Source: Streptomyces sp. NRRL F-2580 | Lineage (GTDB): Bacteria; Actinomycetota; Actinomycetes; Streptomycetales; Streptomycetaceae | Assembly (NCBI RefSeq): GCF_000720115.1 | Contig: NZ_JOIR01000022.1 | Span: 62,001 to 126,000, forward strand | Direction of reading: 5' to 3' | Length of the DNA stretch: 64,000 nucleotides | Shown: positions 24,420 to 32,842 of the stretch, in pieces | Numbering within the stretch: the first letter of the stretch is position 1 | How the letters are laid out: every line of letters starts with the position of its first letter | Notes under the pieces: model-generated | The model's input: only the letters and a program-made list of their open reading frames with translations | What the model was told of the DNA's origin: nothing | Database searches by the model: none | Translations under genes and position numbers: made by a program

Positions 24420-26731
24420 CAATGTTCGAGATTTGGTGGTGTGAAGGCGAGAACATCGGGAAGAGGGCCGCCGTAGAGCTCGACGTCGACCAGCGCACTG
24501 TGAGCACTCGGTCCTTGGGACAGGCGCGAGCACGGTCGATCCCCTGTGAGGACGTTCGGATTGCCGTGGCGGTCCAATGTCCCACTCAGGCCTGGCTGGA
24601 CCGGATCCCACCACGCTCCGGTGGACAGTTGTACGACGCCTGGCATGACGTCGTCCGACAGGACCGCGCCCGCGAGACAGCTGCCTCGGTCGTTGTAGAC
24701 GCGTACGATCATGCCGTCCTGGATGCCGCGCGACGCGGCATCCAATGGGTTGATCGTCATAGGCTCACGACCACGGATCTTTGAATTGAGGCTGTGGCCA
24801 CCGTTGTCGTACTGGCTGTGCAGGCGTGAGGCGGGCTGATTCGAGATCAGGTGCAGCGGGAATCGGTCCGACAGATCGGCACGAAGCCACTCCACCGGTT
24901 CAAACCACGTCGGATGCCCGGCGCAGTCGTCGTAGCCGAACGAGTCGATCTCCTCGGAGAAGATCTCGATCCGGCCCGACGGCGTCGGCAGGGGGAAACG
25001 TTGCGGATCTGAGCGGAGGTCCTCGAAGCTGCCGGGAAACGGTCCGGTCAACGCCGGCAGCTCAGCGGTGGAGCTGCGCCAGAAGTCGTCGAAGCCCGGC
25101 AAGGTGGCATCGTCGCCGAGTTTGGTCCTCGTCTGCTCGTAAAGGTGGCGGACCCATTCGATCTCGGAGCGCGACTCCGTGAACTCCTGCTCATATCCGA
25201 GCCGGGAGGCCAAGGCGGTGAAGATGTGGTGGTCGGTGCGCGACTCGCCCGCCGGCTCGCGGACTTTCGGCATCGCGACGAGGTGGGGGTCGGAGAATCC
25301 GGCGGCGAAGTCGTCACGCTCCAAGGTGGTGGCGACGGGAAGGACGATGTCCGCGAACTTGGCCGTAGTGTTCCACCAGGCTTCGTGAACCACCACCGTG
25401 TCAGGGGTCTGCCAGGCGCGGGCCAGCCGATGCAGGTCCTGGTGGTGGTGGAAGGGGTTCCCTCCGCACCAGTAGATCAGGCGAAGCTCGGGCAACGTGA
25501 GGCGCTGGCCGTCGTAGTCGATGGTCTTGCCCGGATCCAGCAGGGTGTCGGCGATCCTTGCAACAGGGATGAAATCCGCAACAGGGTTGGCAACCGCGGG
25601 TACCGTCGCCACGGAGGCGCGGCCTCTGGCAACGCCGGTCGCGTCCATCGTCGCGTAACCTGCGCCCCAGCCACAGCCAGGCCGACCCATCGAGCCCGCC
25701 ATGGCGGCCAGTACGACAGACATCCAGATCGGTTGTTCGCCGTGGTCTGCCCGCTGCACCGCGTAGTTGACCATGATGAGAGAGCGCTGGCTGGTCAGGC
25801 GGCGAGCGAGGTCGGTGATCGCCTCGCGGCCGATGCCCGTGATCTTCGCTGCCCAGGCAGCGTCCTTCGGGATGCCGTCGAGCTCGCCGACCAGGTAGGC
25901 GGCGAAGCGGTCGAAGCCGATGCAGCACCGGCGAAGGAAGTCCTCGTCGTGCCATCCGTTGACCAGCATCGTGTGTGCGATGCCGAGCATCGCGGCCGTG
26001 TCGGTGTTCGGGATGACGGGCAGCCACTCGGCGTCGAGGAAGCCGGCGGTGTCGCTGCGGATGGGGCTGACGTTCACGAACCGCACCCCAGCCTCATGGC
26101 ACTGGCGTTGCAGATCCTGCGTCTGGTGCCTGGCCAGCCCACCAGGGTTGATCTGGCTGTTCTTGAGAGCCAGTCCCCCGAACGCCACCACAAGTTCACA
26201 GTTCTCGGCGATCTCGTCCCACATCGGCATCCGGGACTGGTAGCTCCACGAATGCCCGCCGATCACATGGGGGAGGATGACCTCCAGCGCCGCGGTGCTG
26301 TAGGTGTTGCGGGAGTCGGTGTATCCCCCGCCCAGCGCCAGGAACCGGTGGAGTTGCCCCTGCGCCTGGTGGAATCCGCCCGCACTCGCCCAGCCGTAGG
26401 ATCCACCGAACACCGCGCTGTCTCCGTGCTGTGAACGCACCCGACGGAGTTCATCGCTCACCAGCGTGATCGCACGGTCCCAGCTCACCTCCACGAAGGC
26501 GTCCGCGCCTCTGGCCGTGTCGTGGGCGCGTGGCAGGCCGTTCAGCCAGCCCTTGCGCACTGCGGGACGCAACACGCGAGCACTGTCGTCGGCGGCTGTC
26601 ACCATTCCGGGGCCTATAGGCGATGGCGCGGGGTCATCGCCCCTCGGCTCAATTCGCACCAACCGACCGGAGTCGACCACCGCGGTAAAACTGCCCCAGT
26701 GAGTCGCAACCGACATGCGCCGTTCCACCAT
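24419..26731 (-). CDS. Molybdopterin oxidoreductase, biotin sulfoxide/TMAO reductase type (BisC/TorA)
   Basis: 770 residues from ATG 26731 with GGAG 7 nt upstream. There is no twin-arginine signal and no N-terminal CxxC[4Fe-4S] segment, as in the cytoplasmic BisC group. GGSYGWASAG marks the region where a serine ligates Mo in the DMSO reductase family. Later MGD-binding blocks include YWCGGNPFHHHQDLHRL, DIVLPVATTLERDD and the C-terminal barrel HLISNQPASRLHSQ. It should reduce S- or N-oxides with an unknown electron donor. Codon usage is visibly less GC-rich than flanking genes, suggesting transfer. No cofactor-synthesis or membrane subunit gene is adjacent. Confidence 0.92.
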   Translation of the reverse strand: MVERRMSVATHWGSFTAVVDSGRLVRIEPRGDDPAPSPIGPGMVTAADDSARVLRPAVRKGWLNGLPRAHDTARGADAFVEVSWDRAITLVSDELRRVRSQHGDSAVFGGSYGWASAGGFHQAQGQLHRFLALGGGYTDSRNTYSTAALEVILPHVIGGHSWSYQSRMPMWDEIAENCELVVAFGGLALKNSQINPGGLARHQTQDLQRQCHEAGVRFVNVSPIRSDTAGFLDAEWLPVIPNTDTAAMLGIAHTMLVNGWHDEDFLRRCCIGFDRFAAYLVGELDGIPKDAAWAAKITGIGREAITDLARRLTSQRSLIMVNYAVQRADHGEQPIWMSVVLAAMAGSMGRPGCGWGAGYATMDATGVARGRASVATVPAVANPVADFIPVARIADTLLDPGKTIDYDGQRLTLPELRLIYWCGGNPFHHHQDLHRLARAWQTPDTVVVHEAWWNTTAKFADIVLPVATTLERDDFAAGFSDPHLVAMPKVREPAGESRTDHHIFTALASRLGYEQEFTESRSEIEWVRHLYEQTRTKLGDDATLPGFDDFWRSSTAELPALTGPFPGSFEDLRSDPQRFPLPTPSGRIEIFSEEIDSFGYDDCAGHPTWFEPVEWLRADLSDRFPLHLISNQPASRLHSQYDNGGHSLNSKIRGREPMTINPLDAASRGIQDGMIVRVYNDRGSCLAGAVLSDDVMPGVVQLSTGAWWDPVQPGLSGTLDRHGNPNVLTGDRPCSRLSQGPSAHSALVDVELYGGPLPDVLAFTPPNLEH

Positions 26732-26784
26732 GCATCAACTCCGGCTCTGGCGTTTCCCCTGATCTCGGACAGCGATTGCTTACG

Positions 26785-27563
26785 TCACAGGGGCTCCACT
26801 TCAGTCGACGTCCGCAGGACGGAGACTTCCCCTGCGGCCTGCTGCCCAACCCAGTCGGTGGTCTTGGAGCGGCCAGAGGTGTGTTCCCACTCGTTGTCGC
26901 CCGCGAGCGGGTCGTGCAGGCCGGTGATGTAGCGGCGCACCGCGACCTGTTCGGGCGGGGTGAGGACGTCGTCGAGGTCAGGGGCGTGGGTTTCAAGGCG
27001 CAGGAAGGGTGCGAACCGGTCGTGGACCATGTGGCGCCGACGTTCGACGGCCTGGTGGGAGGCCGACGCTGCAGCAGGCCGAGCCGCAGGTGAACGAGCA
27101 ACAGCCTCCGCGCCGACACTGCCGCCACCCGACTGGAAGCTGTCCCACGCCGACGTCGAGGGGACGAAGGCGGGTCCTGCGGTGACCGCGTCCAGGGTCC
27201 AGGGTCCAGGGTCCATTGCAGGCTGCGGTACGCCGTCCACGCCCTGGTGGCGCGGCGGCGGGGGCGGGTGAGGGCGTCGGAGCCGTCAGCGGCCTGGGCC
27301 AGATGGAGCAGGTGGGCGCGCTCGGCGTCATCGAGGTTCAGGGCGCGGGCGACGGCTTCCAGGACGGCCGGGGAGACGCCGGCGAGGTTCCCGCGTTCCA
27401 GCTTGGCGTAGTACTCCACGCTGACATCGGCCAGGGCGGCGACCTCACTGCGGCGCAGGCCGGGGACGCGCCGCCGGCTGCCGGAGGGCATTCCGGCCTG
27501 CTCGGGGTTGATCTTCGCGCGCCGCGAGGTGAGGAACTCGCGGACGTCTTGGTTGTTGTCCAC
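26785..27563 (-). pseudogene. XRE/MmyB-type regulator broken by a 7-bp repeat slippage
   Basis: From GTG 27563 the frame encodes a clear XRE helix-turn-helix of the MmyB group (VREFLTSRRAKINPEQAG, RVPGLRRSEVAALADVSVEY, YAKLERGNLAGVS). At 27192-27212 three copies of a 7-bp repeat shift the frame. With one or four copies the protein would continue LQWTLD...AVTAGPAFV, as expected in this family, and run to a stop at 26785. The downstream part (TPPEQVAVRRYITGLHD) is not recognisably MmyB. It is divergent from an alcohol dehydrogenase, the usual target of such regulators. Confidence 0.7.
27192..27212. repeat. Three tandem 7-bp repeats (CCAGGGT) inside the regulator gene
   Basis: CCAGGGT occurs three times head to tail at 27192, 27199 and 27206, followed by a partial fourth (CCA). 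Seven is not a multiple of three, so copy-number change by slippage switches the reading frame of the XRE gene. Confidence 0.9.
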
Positions 27564-27597
27564 ATGCTCGACGGTACGGCCACCGCGCCGCCGCAGG

Positions 27598-27616
27598 GGT
27601 GTACCACCAGTACACC
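27598..27616. promoter_or_regulatory. Operator candidate for the XRE/MmyB regulator
   Basis: GGTGTAC (27598-27604) and GTACACC (27610-27616) form a perfect dyad with a CACCA spacer. It lies 35 bp upstream of the regulator start and 130 bp before the divergent dehydrogenase. Confidence 0.5.
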
Positions 27617-27745
27617 TCCTGCTGGTGACTCGCCACACGCGCTGGGAGCGGGTTACCTGGTTGACGAGGCACTTTCCGTCCGGCCGTGTGTGCGGACGAG
27701 CGGCGCTGCCTTCCCGTATACCGCCCCGATGTGTAAGGACCCTTC

Positions 27746-28762
27746 ATGCGCGGCGCAGTGATCCACGCCCCCGGCGACGTCCGCTTCGAGACCCTGGACG
27801 ACCCCAAGATCCTCCACCCCACCGACGCGATCATCCGTACGGCCGTGACCTGCGTGTGCGGCTCGGACCTCTGGCCCTGGCGTGGTCTGGAGGCGATCGG
27901 TGACGCGCACCCGATGGGGCATGAGTACGCCGGCTTCGTCGAGGAGGTCGGCAGCGGTGTCACCTCCGTGAAGCCGGGCCAGTTCGTCGTGGGCTCGTTC
28001 GCGACCTCGGACAACACCTGCGCGAACTGCAGGAACGGTTTTCAGTCGAACTGCCTGCACCGCGAGTTCATGTCCACCTGCCAGGCCGACTACGTGCGCA
28101 TCCCCAACGCCCAGGGCACTCTCGTCGCTACAGACGGCATCCCGGGCGAGGAGTTGTGGCCTGGTCTGCTGGCCGTCTCCGATGTCATGGGCACCGGCTG
28201 GTGGGCCGCCGACGCCGCCGAGGTCCGCCCCGGATCGACCGCCGTGGTCGTCGGCGACGGCGCGGTCGGCCTGTGCGCGGTGATCGCGGCCAAGGAGATG
28301 GGCGCGGAGCGCATCATCGCCATGAGCCGGCACGAGTCCCGCCAGAACCTTGCCCGCGAGTTCGGCGCCACCGACATCGTCACCGAGCGCGGCGACGAAG
28401 GTGTCGCCCGGATCAAGGAGCTGACCGGTGGCATCGGCGCCGACTCCGTGCTGGAGTGCGTCGGCACCCCCCAGGCCATGCAGCAGGCCCTGCACTCGGC
28501 TCGCCCCGGCGGCAATGTCGGCTTCGTCGGCGTCCCGCACGAGGTCGCGCTCGACGGGCAGGAGCTGTTCTTCTCCCACGTGGGCCTGCGCGGCGGCCCC
28601 GCCCCCGTACGCCGCTACCTTCCCGACCTGATCGACCGTGTCCAGACCGGCCGGATCGACCCGGGCAAGGTCTTCGACCTCACCCTGCCCCTGGACCAGG
28701 TCGCCGAGGGCTACAAGGCCATGGACGAACGCCGCGCGATCAAGGCCCTCCTCGAGCCCTGA
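27746..28762 (+). CDS. Zinc-dependent alcohol dehydrogenase
   Basis: 338 residues from ATG 27746, with AAGGA upstream. The catalytic zinc region is CVCGSDLW followed by GHEYAGFVEE. The structural zinc motif is CANCRNGFQSNC, with one Cys spacing typical of this subgroup. The Rossmann motif is VVVGDGAVGLCAV. Such MDR-type enzymes oxidise alcohols or reduce aldehydes with NAD(P). The gene faces the broken XRE regulator, so its expression may be deregulated here. Confidence 0.93.
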   Translation: MRGAVIHAPGDVRFETLDDPKILHPTDAIIRTAVTCVCGSDLWPWRGLEAIGDAHPMGHEYAGFVEEVGSGVTSVKPGQFVVGSFATSDNTCANCRNGFQSNCLHREFMSTCQADYVRIPNAQGTLVATDGIPGEELWPGLLAVSDVMGTGWWAADAAEVRPGSTAVVVGDGAVGLCAVIAAKEMGAERIIAMSRHESRQNLAREFGATDIVTERGDEGVARIKELTGGIGADSVLECVGTPQAMQQALHSARPGGNVGFVGVPHEVALDGQELFFSHVGLRGGPAPVRRYLPDLIDRVQTGRIDPGKVFDLTLPLDQVAEGYKAMDERRAIKALLEP

Positions 28763-28763
28763 T

Positions 28764-28901
28764 CTACCGGATCTCCGCCCGCCTGCGGACGCCGTCATTC
28801 GACAGCCGACGCGCCCGCGCGATGGCGGCGGGCATTCGCCGGAGCTCGCCGGCCTTCCAGATACCGCGGTTGGCGGCGGCCAGGCGGAGGTTCCACTTCA
28901 T
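28764..28901 (-). pseudogene. XRE/Cro-type helix-turn-helix gene fragment
   Basis: The first 22 residues, MKWNLRLAAANRGIWKAGEL, match the start of small Streptomyces XRE regulators often found with mobile DNA. After that the sequence (PAAIARARRLSNDG) loses similarity and stops at 45 residues. The recognition helix is gone. It sits between the dehydrogenase stop and the shared terminator. Confidence 0.55.
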
Positions 28902-29022
28902 CGGGCGAGTCCCTCCAGGCGGGCCGCGGCACGTTGCTGGCCGGCGATCCAGGCGTGGGGAAGGCGTGCGGGAGAGCATGACCCCGCGGCCGACAGTGTC
29001 CTCCGCCCCGGGAAGGGAAAAG

Positions 29023-29060
29023 GGGCCCGGCTCCCGAGTGGTCTCGGGAGAGCCGGGCCC
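29023..29060. terminator. Strong bidirectional-type terminator
   Basis: GGGCCCGGCTCCCGAG (29023-29038) pairs with 29043-29060 through a 16-bp stem with a 2-nt bulge and a TGGT loop. It lies 30 bp after the stop of the minus-strand membrane protein gene. Confidence 0.85.
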
Positions 29061-29089
29061 GTGTCATGCGCGGCCGATCGCCGCCGTTC

Positions 29090-29752
29090 TCACCAAGGGC
29101 TCCGCACCCTGACGCCGAGTGCCCGGACGCGGTCCTGGGCCTGCGGGTCGAGCTTCAGCAGCAGGTCCTCGCCGACGACTCCGTCGCGCCGCCAGATGGT
29201 GCAGAGGGTCTCCAGACCCGCTTCGGCGACCTCCGGCTCCGCGTCGGCCGAGGTCTGCACCAGGGCCTCGACGACCGGCCTGCCCTGCAGTCCCGCGACC
29301 GCCCGTGCCATCCGGGCCCGCTGCTCCGCGGGAACGACCGGGTCGCCGAGCGAGCGCAGCACATCCGCCGTGTCACGGGCGTCCTGGCAGGGCAGCACCC
29401 ACACCAGGTACACGAGCTGCGCGCCGAGCACGATCAGGTACTGCAGTGGCACGAGGAGGGCCACGGGCAGCAGCAGGACCAAGGGCAGCACGATCAGCCA
29501 GCCGCCCCGGATCCGCGAGGGACCGCCGGTCGGCGGCTCGAACCGCCGACCGGCCAGCAGGACGAGTACGAACATGGTCACGACCGTCAGGAGCGGCACC
29601 ACGATCAGCCCCGCTCCCAGCCCCGCGCCGAACGACGCCCAGAAGGGATCGTCGCCCAGAACGGGCAGCACGAGAGCCGCGGCCACCCAGCCGAGAGCGG
29701 CGGTCATGACGTAGTGCTGTAGGCAGACCCACAGCCATCTTCCCGTACTCAC
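29090..29752 (-). CDS. Membrane protein with cytoplasmic C-terminal helical domain, unknown function
   Basis: 220 residues. Four hydrophobic helices occupy about residues 8-125 (for example GLIVVPLLTVVTMFVLVLLA and LIVLPLVLLLPVALLVPLQY). An about 95-residue soluble tail follows with HEAT-like helices (AEQRARMARAVAGLQGRPVV, EVAEAGLETLCTIW). The tail ends with LDPQAQDRVRALGVRVRSPW. I do not recognise the family. Codon bias and the terminator just downstream support a real gene. Confidence 0.75.
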   Translation of the reverse strand: MSTGRWLWVCLQHYVMTAALGWVAAALVLPVLGDDPFWASFGAGLGAGLIVVPLLTVVTMFVLVLLAGRRFEPPTGGPSRIRGGWLIVLPLVLLLPVALLVPLQYLIVLGAQLVYLVWVLPCQDARDTADVLRSLGDPVVPAEQRARMARAVAGLQGRPVVEALVQTSADAEPEVAEAGLETLCTIWRRDGVVGEDLLLKLDPQAQDRVRALGVRVRSPW

Positions 29753-29767
29753 GGCAGCTTCCTCATC

Positions 29768-30417
29768 TCAGCAGCTTTTCATACAGGTGCCATTAACCCA
29801 CGTCTGGTTGTCACGGTCCTTGCAAAAGAGGCCGTCGAGACCGTCGGGGCATCGCAGCCGCTGGTGTGGGCCATGCTGTCGTGGGCGATCCACCGCGGCT
29901 TCTGGTGCTTCTGGTACTGCACGACTTCCATGTCCGGATACGCGTTGCCCGCGCGGCTCCCGGACACGGGATCCTTGGTGGGCGTGACGTCCAGCCAGTT
30001 GTCGACCGATCCGACCCACATGACCGGCTGCACGCCGTGCATGCTCACCTTCAGGGACTCCGAGGTGGAGTCGTGGTCCTGGAGGACGTTCTTGCCGTTG
30101 AGCGTCCGGAAGGCGCTGTGGTCGAACAGGATGGGGAGGCCACGTCCACTTCCACAGGGGCGCCGCCTGTCGTACGACGAGATGGTGCGCTTGCCCGGCA
30201 TGGTGTAGGACGGCGCCACGTTGAAGACGGCCTCGCCGGAAGCCGTGTCCCACCAGAGGACCATCCGGTAGGCGGCGTTCGGGTCGTCGGTCGGACCGCG
30301 GGCGTCACACAGCAGCACGGGGAACTTCGGGATCACCGACATGGCGTCGTACGGGGCACCCCGGAGGCAAGCCGCGGTGCCCCAGGGGATCGGGGGCGTC
30401 GCCTCCTCCACCCACAC
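29768..30417 (-). pseudogene. Unknown gene with Cys-rich tail, frameshifted near its 3' end and possibly 5'-truncated
   Basis: The main frame (29779-30417) encodes MSVIPKFPVLLCDARGPTDD, then YRMVLWWDTASGEAVFNVAP, AFRTLNGKNVLQDHDST and PVMWVGSVDNWLDVTPTKD. It then falls out of frame near 29860. The adjacent frame continues DGLDGLFCKDRDNQTWVNGT and CMKSC before a stop at 29768, a more protein-like ending with four cysteines. One inserted or lost base explains this. The 5' end lies next to an IS5 transposase fragment, so the start may be missing. No family is recognised; the tail suggests an extracellular or toxin-like domain. Confidence 0.5.
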
Positions 30418-30451
30418 GGTAGAGACCCGACCACGCTGCCAGGACTCCGCT

Positions 30452-30713
30452 CGCTGTCACGCTCACCGGCGGCGACCGCCACGACGTCACACAACCCCTG
30501 CCCCTGCTGGACGCGACCCGGACGATCCGGGGGCTTCGGGGGCGGCCCCGCCGCAAACCTCGGCGTCTGTACGCAGACCGAAGCTACGACTTCGACAAGT
30601 ACCGCCGCCTGCTGTGGAGACGTGGCATCAAGCCGGTGATCGCCCGACGCGGTGTCGCCCACGGTTCCGGGCTGGGCAAGGTGCGATGGGTGGTCGAGCG
30701 CGCCTTCGCCTCC
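30452..30713 (+). pseudogene. IS5-family transposase fragment
   Basis: An uninterrupted 87-codon stretch reads VTLTGGDRHDVTQPLPLLDA, LYADRSYDFDKYRRLLWRRG and VRWVVERAFA. These are the DDE (second D in ADRSYD, E in VVERAFA) core of IS5-type transposases. Both ends are cut: the N-terminal half is missing and the frame is interrupted right after ERAFA, where WLHQ would follow. Bases 30714-30954 show nothing further. Confidence 0.8.
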
Positions 30714-30954
30714 ACGGGATCAGTAGCGGAGGCGAGCCAACCCACAACCCACAACTTCCATGGTCCTTCCTCGCCCAGACCGGCCTGAGCATCCACCCAC
30801 CACACCCACCGAACTTACGAGAGATCAGTAGTGCCGTATCAAGCAACGTTCGCCCTGTTCACCACCTCGCGTAGCCGGACCGGGGCGGCACGTCACAGGA
30901 CGCCACCAAACTTCCTGTCTCACAGGTCCGCTCGGATCGCAGTGCCGCTCTGGG

Positions 30955-31389
30955 CTATCCCGATGCTTCGCCGGGCGTCGGGATGACGCCGAGCTGCTGA
31001 AGGAAGCCGAGGAGATTCTTGTCCGACCACTTCTCGGCGAGCTTGCCGTTCTCGATGCGGTGAATCACCGTCGCGGTCATCGTGATCGGCCTGCCGGTGG
31101 CAGGGATGCCCGGGAGGTCCTTCTCGTGCACTCCCCGGGCCGTCAGCCGGGTCACGACTTTGTCGCCCTCCGCGATCTGGTCCTCGATCTCGTGGGTTCC
31201 GGGTGTGGCCTCCCAGAACAGACGGAACACCTGCTTGAGTCCCTCGCGACCAGGTCCGAACCCCGGAAACGGCGGCGGGGCGTGGTCCTGGTAGTCCTCG
31301 GCCACGAGCTCGTCCATGGCATCCATGTTGCCCGCGTCGATCTCCTGGTAGAAGCGGCGGACCAGCCTCTTGTTCTCCTCAGTGGACAC
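30955..31389 (-). CDS. SnoaL-like ester cyclase family protein
   Basis: 144 residues from GTG 31389, 6 nt after GAGGGG; longer starts lack a ribosome site. The NTF2-like pattern is clear: NKRLVRRFYQEIDAGNMDAM, ELVAEDYQDHAPPPFPGFG, GRPITMTATVIHRIENGKLA and EKWSDKNLLGFLQQLG. Many members are small, cytosolic and of unknown substrate; a few cyclise polyketides. Immediately downstream lies transposase debris. Confidence 0.88.
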   Translation of the reverse strand: MSTEENKRLVRRFYQEIDAGNMDAMDELVAEDYQDHAPPPFPGFGPGREGLKQVFRLFWEATPGTHEIEDQIAEGDKVVTRLTARGVHEKDLPGIPATGRPITMTATVIHRIENGKLAEKWSDKNLLGFLQQLGVIPTPGEASG

Positions 31390-31532
31390 AGGACCCCTCT
31401 GCACGTTCATTCGCATTCGCCGGAGCGGACGCACTGCCCAAACCATCACAAGTTGTCTCCCCTGGTCACAACCACGGCACGCGGGCCACGGTGGACGTTC
31501 ACTCAGTCGCCGGGGAAAACTCGAGATCCGCA

Positions 31533-31739
31533 TCACAGGAGGAGCGCGGTGTTGTTCATGGACACTTTGGCTCGGTGGGCGAGGGTGCGGGTGTCGATGC
31601 CGTCGGCTGAGCCGATCAGGAGCAGCAGGTCCCTTGCGCGCTGGGTGGTCTGCCATTGGATGGGTGCCTGGGTGGGGGTTTGGCGGTGGCGTGCCATGTC
31701 GGTCAGGAGTGCCGGGCGCAGGCGTTCGCGGACCACCAC
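31533..31739 (-). CDS. Hypothetical fragment with winged-helix-like end
   Basis: 68 residues, MVVRERLRPALLTDMARHRQ, then QRARDLLLLIGSADGIDTRT and LAHRAKVSMNNTALLL. The end looks like a helix-turn-helix that is cut off at its recognition helix. It resembles parts of plasmid or phage-type replication/DNA-binding proteins but no family could be named. Probably a remnant. Bases 31740-31887 hold no gene. Confidence 0.3.
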   Translation of the reverse strand: MVVRERLRPALLTDMARHRQTPTQAPIQWQTTQRARDLLLLIGSADGIDTRTLAHRAKVSMNNTALLL

Positions 31740-31887
31740 GGCTCGGCGGTCTCGCCCTCGGCGTTTTCAGGCCGTGGTTGAGCGGGGCGCGGCCGGTGCG
31801 GGGGTGGCGACGTCGGGGCGCAGATCGTGCGCAGGTCGACGGTCTTGGGTGTTCTGATGCCCGCCGGTGTGCGGGCGCGCTGGCCAC

Positions 31888-32718
31888 TCAGGTACGGGTG
31901 AAGGTGCGCAGGTCTTCGTTGAGGCGGTCCGCATGGGTCGCGAAGAGTCCGTGGCCCGCGTTCTCGTACACGTGGAGCGTCGCACCCGGGATCAGGGCGG
32001 CTGTACGGCGGCCTGTGAGGTCGAGCGGGGCGGAAGCGTCGGCGGAGCCGTGCACGACGAGGACCGGGCAGTCGATTTTCGCCATTTCCGGTGCGAGGTT
32101 CAGTGAGGGCAGGAGGTCGTTGAGGGCCGTCGCGGCCCTTGCCGTCGCTCCCTGGCAGAGGTCCACCATGTGCGCCACGTACGCGTCCGACACCGTGGGG
32201 CCCGGAAGATGGCGGGCGAAGAAGGCGTCCGCCCCTTCGGTGAAGAACTTCGCCCGGTCCTGGCGGAAGGTCTCGTTGAACGCGCGGATGAGCTCCGGAT
32301 CCAGCCCCTGGGTGTGATCGGAGGATCGGGCCGGCCCCGGCGCCACTCCGCTGACGAGGACCGCCCGGGCCACCCGCTCACCCCCGCCGAGGGTCAGGTA
32401 GCGGACGACCTCGACCGTGCCGAAAGAGTGTCCGGCCAGCGTGACGTCGTGCAGGTCCAGCTGGTCTAGCAGGGCGCCCACATCCCGGGCGAGGGTGTCG
32501 AGGTCGAAGCCGTCCCAGACGTCCTCGGACCTGCCGTGTCCCCTGCGGTCGAGCCCTACGCACCGGAAACCTTCGGCCGCCAGCGGCAGCATCTGGTACT
32601 CCCACATCTCGGTACTCAAGTAGGAACTGTTGACGAAGACGATGACGGGGCCGCTCACCGGACCGTAGTCGACGAAGTGCAGGTGGGTGTTATCGGTCGT
32701 GGACTCGAAGTACGGCAT
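31888..32718 (-). CDS. Alpha/beta hydrolase (non-heme haloperoxidase-like)
   Basis: 276 residues from ATG 32718, preceded by AAGGGA. The fold elements are VIVFVNSSYLSTEMWEYQ (oxyanion region), LDRRGHGRSE, the nucleophile elbow GHSFGTVE, the acid in VHGSADASAP and the histidine in ENAGHGLF. Closest type: cofactor-free chloroperoxidase/esterase-like hydrolases. A second alpha/beta hydrolase gene follows upstream in the same direction (32843-33637), so they may form one transcription unit. Confidence 0.9.
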   Translation of the reverse strand: MPYFESTTDNTHLHFVDYGPVSGPVIVFVNSSYLSTEMWEYQMLPLAAEGFRCVGLDRRGHGRSEDVWDGFDLDTLARDVGALLDQLDLHDVTLAGHSFGTVEVVRYLTLGGGERVARAVLVSGVAPGPARSSDHTQGLDPELIRAFNETFRQDRAKFFTEGADAFFARHLPGPTVSDAYVAHMVDLCQGATARAATALNDLLPSLNLAPEMAKIDCPVLVVHGSADASAPLDLTGRRTAALIPGATLHVYENAGHGLFATHADRLNEDLRTFTRT

Positions 32719-32842
32719 GACAAGGTCCCTTGTGAAGCGGTTGTGGGGCGTGGCACCATCCTCGCCCGGCGCCCCATGCCGGGCCATTACCTCCAAGGTC
32801 AGGGCCGGCGGCCGGCGTCGGCGGACCGGCCATAAGGATGGT

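Noticed and set aside
27100..27165. Plus-strand LPPPDWKLS as a DUF6233 remnant
   Set aside because: Only nine residues match and they overlap the minus-strand regulator frame; too little to call.
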